A stretch of 8,204 bases of DNA from Marinagarivorans sp. UBA5870. Its GTDB lineage: Bacteria > Pseudomonadota > Gammaproteobacteria > Pseudomonadales > Cellvibrionaceae. Positions 4,804 to 8,204 of this stretch are shown here, in pieces. The first letter of the stretch is position 1. Each line of letters begins with the position of its first letter. The position numbers were made by a program, and so were the translations under genes. Location of the stretch: the NCBI GenBank assembly GCA_002432555.1, contig DJFO01000439.1:799-9002 (forward strand), given 5' to 3'. The notes below the pieces were generated by a model. It made no database searches. It was not told the origin of the DNA and was given only the letters and a program-made list of their open reading frames with translations.

Positions 4804-7617
4804 ATGGCAATTTTCTCCCGATTTTTCAAAACCAAACCAGCGGAAACATTGGAGCAGCGTCTGGCCGCGGTAGACCGACTGCCGCAAGATCAACTGGTAC
4901 AGATGGCGACCCAACCGGGCGAGGAAAGCCTGCGCTTGGCGGCGGTGAAAAACCTTTCCTTCGGACAACCCCTCCTTGATTTGGCGATCGGTGACGCCGC
5001 GGGTCAAACACTGCGCACAAGCGCGCGCAAGCGCATTGGCGAACTGCTGGATGCGGGAGCGGTGGACGTCGCCTCACTGCACAAAGCGGTAGTGGACCCG
5101 AGCCTTTTGCTGGGAGTGTGCGCTTATTCGAACCGAGCTGGCAGTGCCCTGATAGAACAGGTCGACGACGAAGCCCTGCTTTGCGAGATTGCCACCAGCG
5201 GTACCACGACCCAGCAACGCCAAGCCGCTGCCCAAAGATTAGCCAACCGGGAAATTCTCGAACGGCTTGCCAAACAGGCAAAGCTGAAAGACAAGTCGGT
5301 CTACAAGATCGTCCGCTCGAAGCTTGACGCATTCCGAGAGGAAAAAACGCGCGAAGTTCAGCTGGCTGCCGAAGTGACCACCCTTTGCGCGCAAGCCGAG
5401 CAGCTCGCGAAACGCAATGTTGATGATATTTTTGTCGTCCGCAAACAACAAATTGAAAACGCCTGGCAAGCTTACGCCGTGCAGGCCTCCACCGAGGCCC
5501 GTCGCCGATACGAGCAGGCCATCGAGAAGTGCCAGCAAAAACTCCGCGCCATCGCGGAGCAGGAACAGCTTCTCGAAGCTGCACGCGCAGCAGAAAGGGA
5601 AGCGAAAAAAGAATTGCACCGGGCCCTCGGGGGATTGCAGGAGTTTTTGGCAAAGCTCTACGGTCACGCCAATCCGGCGGAATCGGGCGAAGAACTTGGC
5701 GAAAAGATCGCGGTTTCCGAATCGGCTCTGCGTGAAGCGGGCCTCAAAGGTTTGGACACCGGGGCGGAAAAACACCGTTTGCGCGAACTGGCGCAGGCAG
5801 CGAGGGAGGTTTTCGAGAAATTGCAGCAGGCGGGCCCCTTGGCGAAACTATTAGAGGACCTCGAATCGGCCGGCGAGGAGCAGGGCAAAAAACTCAAGGA
5901 GCAGGTGGAATTTCTAGTCGTTCGAGCCCGATATCTCAAAGAGGTTCAAGCGCCCGCCATCATCGATCGCAGCCGGCACATCCTCGACGAGTGGACCCAC
6001 CGTGTTAACGCCCGTGCCGATCAGGGTAAACAAGCAATCAAAGATGCCGCGGACCTCATCCGCAAGGGCACCTGGGCCGTATCTCAGGGTTACGTAGGCC
6101 GCGCACGGGCGCTGCTGCGGGAAATCGAAGAGAAAACGGGTCAACTCGAACACCTGCCTCCTCATCTCGCCGGCAAACTGGAGGAGTTCAAAATCGCTAT
6201 CCAGAAGCTGGGGGATTGGCACGAGTTCGCGGTCAACCCGAAAAAACAGGAACTGGTCAAACAGATGCAGGAACTGCAGGCAAGCCAACTGCATCCCAAA
6301 GACTTAGCGGATAAAATTCAGGCCCTGCAGGATGCATGGAAAGAACTGTGTCGCGGTGGACAACAACAAGATGAAACACTCTGGCAGGAGTTCCACACAG
6401 CGGCGCAGCAAGCTTACGAGCCCTGTAAACTATATTTCGAAGCTCAATCGCAGATTCGCGAACAAAACGCAGCCCAGAGACGCGCCTTGATGGACCGTCT
6501 CAATGAATATCTGCAGGCTTACGACTGGGAAAACGCCAACTGGAAAGAAGTGGAAAAGACCCTGCGCGTTGCGCGGGAGGCTTGGATGAGTTACTGGCCC
6601 ATTCCGCGCAAAGATGGCAAGGATATGCAAAAAGCCTTCGACGAAATCATGGATAAATTGTACGAAAAACTCAATCAGGAGTACGAGCGCAACCGACAGA
6701 AAAAATTAGGCATCGTCAGCCAAGCGCAGAAACTACTGGAATTATCCGAGACTTCCGCAGCGATCGACGGGGCAAAAAAACTGCAGGCCCAGTGGCAAAC
6801 CATCGGCCACTGCAAGCGCAAGGATGATCAAGCGCTCTGGCAGGAATTTCGAGTTTGTTGTGACGCAATTTTTGCCAAGCGCCATCAGGAAAGCGAAGCA
6901 CTTAAAGAGGAAAGACAGTCCGCGAAAAACCACGCCGAAACCATCCTCGCGCAACTGCAGGAAATACTTGGTAAAAGTGGCGAAGAATTTTTCACCGCAA
7001 AAAATCAGGCTGACCAACTGGCGACTGAATTTCAGTCCATCGGTGAATTGCCACGGGAAAGCGCACGGGTCATCGCCGAGCGATTCCAGCAACTTACCGA
7101 GCAGATCCAACAGAAGGTCCACACGGAGCGCCAAACTGCCGTCGCCCGCTCGTGGCAAGAGGTATTCCGCATCGCCGACCGGATTCGGCAACTGGAATTG
7201 GAGCATCTCAACGGCGGAAAAACGGAGCTCGAATCCGCGAACATCAAGAATGAAATCGATCAGGCTCAGATAAAATGGCCGTACGAATCGAAGGAAGTAC
7301 TTCAACAACGTTTAGCCAATGCATCCGGCTTGACCAGTGAGGACCAAGCCGCGGCAGAAGAAAAACTGCGCCTTTTGTGCATAAGATCGGAAATCTTAAC
7401 CGGCCACCCCACCCCTGAAAGCGACCGAGGGCGCCGCATGCAATTTCAAGTGGCCCATTTACAGCAAAACTTTGGACAGAGTCCGGAGGCCAACGATCAC
7501 AAAATGCTCGATTTGTTTCTCGAGTGGCTCGCAACAGCAGGAGTTCCGGGTGAGACATATGCGCCATTACATGAACGTTTTACCCGCTGCTGGCACCTCG
7601 GGAATCCGGCAAAATAG
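4804..7617 (+). CDS. Large DUF349-domain helical protein of unknown function
   Basis: A 937-residue cytoplasmic protein, almost entirely helical and highly charged, with no signal peptide or membrane segment. Order: a short basic N-terminus (MAIFSRFFKTK); HEAT-like helical repeats at about 15-180 (RLAAVDRL at 19, RLAAVKNL at 44, LRTSARKRIGELL at 70); long coiled coil at about 172-273 and further helices to about 460; DUF349 repeats at about 504-540 (WKELC...LWQEFH), 582-631, 657-693 (the best match: AQWQTIGHCKRKDDQALWQEF) and a weaker one at 733-772; then a conserved C-terminal part with CIRSEIL (859-865) and RFTRCW (925-930). DUF349 has no established biochemical role that I know of. The frame is open upstream to a TTG at 4597, but the ATG at 4804 is chosen because family members typically begin with a short FFK/R-rich stretch leading into the repeats. 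The ribosome-binding site is poor. It appears to be a single-gene unit. Confidence 0.9.
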   Translation: MAIFSRFFKTKPAETLEQRLAAVDRLPQDQLVQMATQPGEESLRLAAVKNLSFGQPLLDLAIGDAAGQTLRTSARKRIGELLDAGAVDVASLHKAVVDPSLLLGVCAYSNRAGSALIEQVDDEALLCEIATSGTTTQQRQAAAQRLANREILERLAKQAKLKDKSVYKIVRSKLDAFREEKTREVQLAAEVTTLCAQAEQLAKRNVDDIFVVRKQQIENAWQAYAVQASTEARRRYEQAIEKCQQKLRAIAEQEQLLEAARAAEREAKKELHRALGGLQEFLAKLYGHANPAESGEELGEKIAVSESALREAGLKGLDTGAEKHRLRELAQAAREVFEKLQQAGPLAKLLEDLESAGEEQGKKLKEQVEFLVVRARYLKEVQAPAIIDRSRHILDEWTHRVNARADQGKQAIKDAADLIRKGTWAVSQGYVGRARALLREIEEKTGQLEHLPPHLAGKLEEFKIAIQKLGDWHEFAVNPKKQELVKQMQELQASQLHPKDLADKIQALQDAWKELCRGGQQQDETLWQEFHTAAQQAYEPCKLYFEAQSQIREQNAAQRRALMDRLNEYLQAYDWENANWKEVEKTLRVAREAWMSYWPIPRKDGKDMQKAFDEIMDKLYEKLNQEYERNRQKKLGIVSQAQKLLELSETSAAIDGAKKLQAQWQTIGHCKRKDDQALWQEFRVCCDAIFAKRHQESEALKEERQSAKNHAETILAQLQEILGKSGEEFFTAKNQADQLATEFQSIGELPRESARVIAERFQQLTEQIQQKVHTERQTAVARSWQEVFRIADRIRQLELEHLNGGKTELESANIKNEIDQAQIKWPYESKEVLQQRLANASGLTSEDQAAAEEKLRLLCIRSEILTGHPTPESDRGRRMQFQVAHLQQNFGQSPEANDHKMLDLFLEWLATAGVPGETYAPLHERFTRCWHLGNPAK

Positions 7618-7630
7618 TCCGTCCCGGCGC

Positions 7631-7658
7631 TTGCATTCCTGCACGTTTCGGGTATGAT
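7631..7658 (+). promoter_or_regulatory. Promoter of the tRNA-Pro gene
   Basis: TTGCAT (7631-7636) and TATGAT (7653-7658) are spaced by 16 bases, each with four or five of six consensus matches. The bases after the -10 are GC-rich (GCGCC), the discriminator type linked to stringent control of stable RNA genes. Transcription would start near 7665, about 30 bases before the mature tRNA. The promoter begins 14 bases past the DUF349 stop, so the tRNA has its own start. Confidence 0.65.
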
Positions 7659-7669
7659 TTGCGCCTCTT

Positions 7670-7689
7670 CGCCGCGTCACCCCGCGGCG
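7670..7689 (+). repeat. Stem-loop in the 5' leader of the tRNA-Pro transcript
   Basis: CGCCGCG (7670-7676) pairs exactly with CGCGGCG (7683-7689) around TCACCC. It ends six bases before the mature tRNA 5' end, so it lies in the leader that RNase P removes. It could also catch read-through from the DUF349 gene, although no T run follows. Confidence 0.4.
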
Positions 7690-7695
7690 TAGCAT

Positions 7696-7772
7696 CGGAG
7701 CGTAGCGCAGCCTGGTAGCGCACTACACTGGGGGTGTAGTGGTCGTGGGTTCAAATCCCGCCGCTCCGACCA
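7696..7772 (+). tRNA. tRNA-Pro (anticodon GGG)
   Basis: A complete 77-base cloverleaf with encoded CCA. Acceptor CGGAGCG (7696-7702) pairs with CGCTCCG (7762-7768), followed by A73 and CCA (7770-7772). D stem GCGC (7705-7708)/GCGC (7718-7721). Anticodon stem CTACA (7723-7727)/TGTAG (7735-7739) holds the loop CTGGGGG with anticodon GGG at 7730-7732, which reads the proline codon CCC. The T arm GTGGG/CCCGC has the loop TTCAAAT. C1-G72 at the acceptor end is the bacterial tRNA-Pro identity pair. No intron or mismatch apart from one T-stem G-T wobble. Confidence 0.97.
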
Positions 7773-7788
7773 ACTTCAGACCCCTCCC

Positions 7789-7808
7789 AGATTAGCGAAT
7801 GCTAATCT
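7789..7808 (+). terminator. Perfect 8-bp stem-loop after tRNA-Pro, possible transcript end
   Basis: AGATTAGC (7789-7796) and GCTAATCT (7801-7808) are exact complements around GAAT, beginning 16 bases past the tRNA CCA. The position fits the 3' trailer end of a monocistronic tRNA. The T tract of an intrinsic terminator is absent; CAGAAAAAC follows. It may be a processing or rho-linked structure. Confidence 0.4.
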
Positions 7809-7816
7809 CAGAAAAA

Positions 7817-7840
7817 CTGCACAAAAACCTGTACAAAAAA
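7817..7840. repeat. Two tandem 12-base direct repeats (CTGCACAAAAAC, CTGTACAAAAAA)
   Basis: The two units lie back to back at 7817-7828 and 7829-7840 and agree at 10 of 12 positions. They sit between the tRNA hairpin and the J-domain remnant. They may be chance in an A-rich tract, slippage, or part of an old regulatory region of the dead gene. Confidence 0.3.
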
Positions 7841-7878
7841 TGATTTCGCTTTGCGGAGTCTTGGGCAGGCTTTTGCGC

Positions 7879-8185
7879 ATGAACCACGCTGAACCCTGGG
7901 CGTACCTCGTGACGCTGATGATGCATATATAAAGAAGGCATACCCCGCCAACCACAGGAAACTCATTGGGACGGCTAGGGCGGCAGCGACGATGCATTTC
8001 AAAAGGTCGCCCTCGCCTATCGTGCATTGTCCGACGCCGAGCGCCGCGGGCGCTATGGCCGCACCGGGGAGAGCGAAAAGCCAGAGTCGATCAAAACCTC
8101 ACTGGCCAATCGGGGCCCTGCGGAAAAGGCGGAGCCAGTATGCTCCGCCAGCCGGCGCGGAGGAGATTCAGTCTACCTTCCTTGA
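7879..8185 (+). pseudogene. Decayed J-domain (DnaJ/Hsp40-like) gene remnant
   Basis: A J-domain is readable only by changing frame. The ATG at 7879 gives MNHAE. A frame change leads to LGVPRDADDAYIKKAY (7896-7943), the first J-domain helices. A second change at about 7944-7951 leads to HWDG, a TAG stop at 7976-7978, then GGSDDA and FQKVALAYRALSDAERR, ending RYGRTGESEKPES before TGA at 8183-8185. Intact J-domains carry HPD, needed to stimulate DnaK ATPase; here the CCN codon is TGG (7967-7969), giving HWD, and the next two residues of the usual HPDRN are Gly and stop. Two frameshifts, a stop and a lost catalytic motif argue for a true pseudogene over a single sequencing error. After RYGRTGE the frame no longer resembles a known domain, so the original C-terminus is unclear. 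No ribosome-binding site is obvious. Confidence 0.8.
8128..8149. repeat. Perfect 8-bp inverted repeat GGCGGAGC/GCTCCGCC
   Basis: GGCGGAGC (8128-8135) and GCTCCGCC (8142-8149) flank CAGTAT, inside the degraded 3' part of the J-domain remnant. The 7-bp arms GCGGAGC/GCTCCGC are identical to those of the stem-loop after hypX (4303-4320), with a different loop. Either a small dispersed palindrome or chance. Confidence 0.35.
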
Positions 8186-8204
8186 TGTCCGCCTGGAAAG
8201 ATCC

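Noticed and set aside
4826..5653. Long minus-strand frame (275 codons) inside the DUF349 gene
   Set aside because: Antisense shadow, rich in Arg, Pro and Ala, with no domain; the plus strand encodes a clear family protein.
6742..7308. 188-codon minus-strand frame inside the DUF349 gene
   Set aside because: Antisense shadow of helical repeats; the repeated leucine and phenylalanine come from complementing Glu/Lys codons.
7776..8027. 83-codon minus-strand frame near the tRNA
   Set aside because: It is antisense to the recognisable J-domain remnant and shows no family features.
8091..8204. Possible 3' end of a minus-strand gene entering from the right edge (37 codons to a stop)
   Set aside because: Too short to judge and no recognisable motif; it may be chance within the decayed region.

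Overview
The window looks like ordinary chromosome from a free-living proteobacterium, most likely gammaproteobacterial, with a betaproteobacterial relative possible. The evidence is moderate-to-high GC coding sequence, an encoded CCA end on the tRNA, a PilG/PilH-type response-regulator pair, a large DUF349 protein of the type common in Gammaproteobacteria, and a perfect CRP-type operator. The assignment comes from gene families only; no marker gene allows a firm placement.

Layout. On the minus strand at the left edge are two response regulators: a tandem protein (degenerate receiver plus intact receiver, 92-967) and, downstream and overlapping it by ATGA, the first 31 codons of a small PilH/CheY-like regulator that runs off the window. 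Both read leftwards from a promoter-like region at about 1032-1071 that contains a perfect 10-bp inverted repeat. After a 503-bp divergent intergenic region comes a stand-alone MHYT seven-helix membrane protein on the plus strand (1471-2283). A 305-bp AT-rich regulatory gap follows, with a perfect TGTGA-N6-TCACA palindrome, a 10-bp stem-loop and a plausible sigma-70 promoter. It leads into a complete hypX (2589-4280, GTG start), the CO-forming maturation factor for aerobically made [NiFe]-hydrogenase ligands. No other hyp or hydrogenase gene is present.

Next is a 523-bp gap (4281-4803) rich in palindromes, then a very large helical DUF349 protein (4804-7617). A clear promoter (7631-7658) drives a complete tRNA-Pro(GGG) at 7696-7772. 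The right end (about 7879-8185) holds a decayed J-domain (DnaJ-like) gene broken by at least two frameshifts and an internal stop, with the HPD motif changed to HWD.

How the genes relate. The two regulators form a translationally coupled pair, probably part of a chemosensory or type IV pilus signalling cluster that continues to the left. HypX makes CO, and MHYT domains have been proposed to sense diatomic gases through copper, so the MHYT-hypX neighbourhood is the most suggestive functional association here, though it rests on adjacency alone. The DUF349 gene, the tRNA and the J-domain remnant look like unrelated neighbours. I found no insertion sequence, CRISPR array, rRNA or phage gene, and no clear new multi-gene system.
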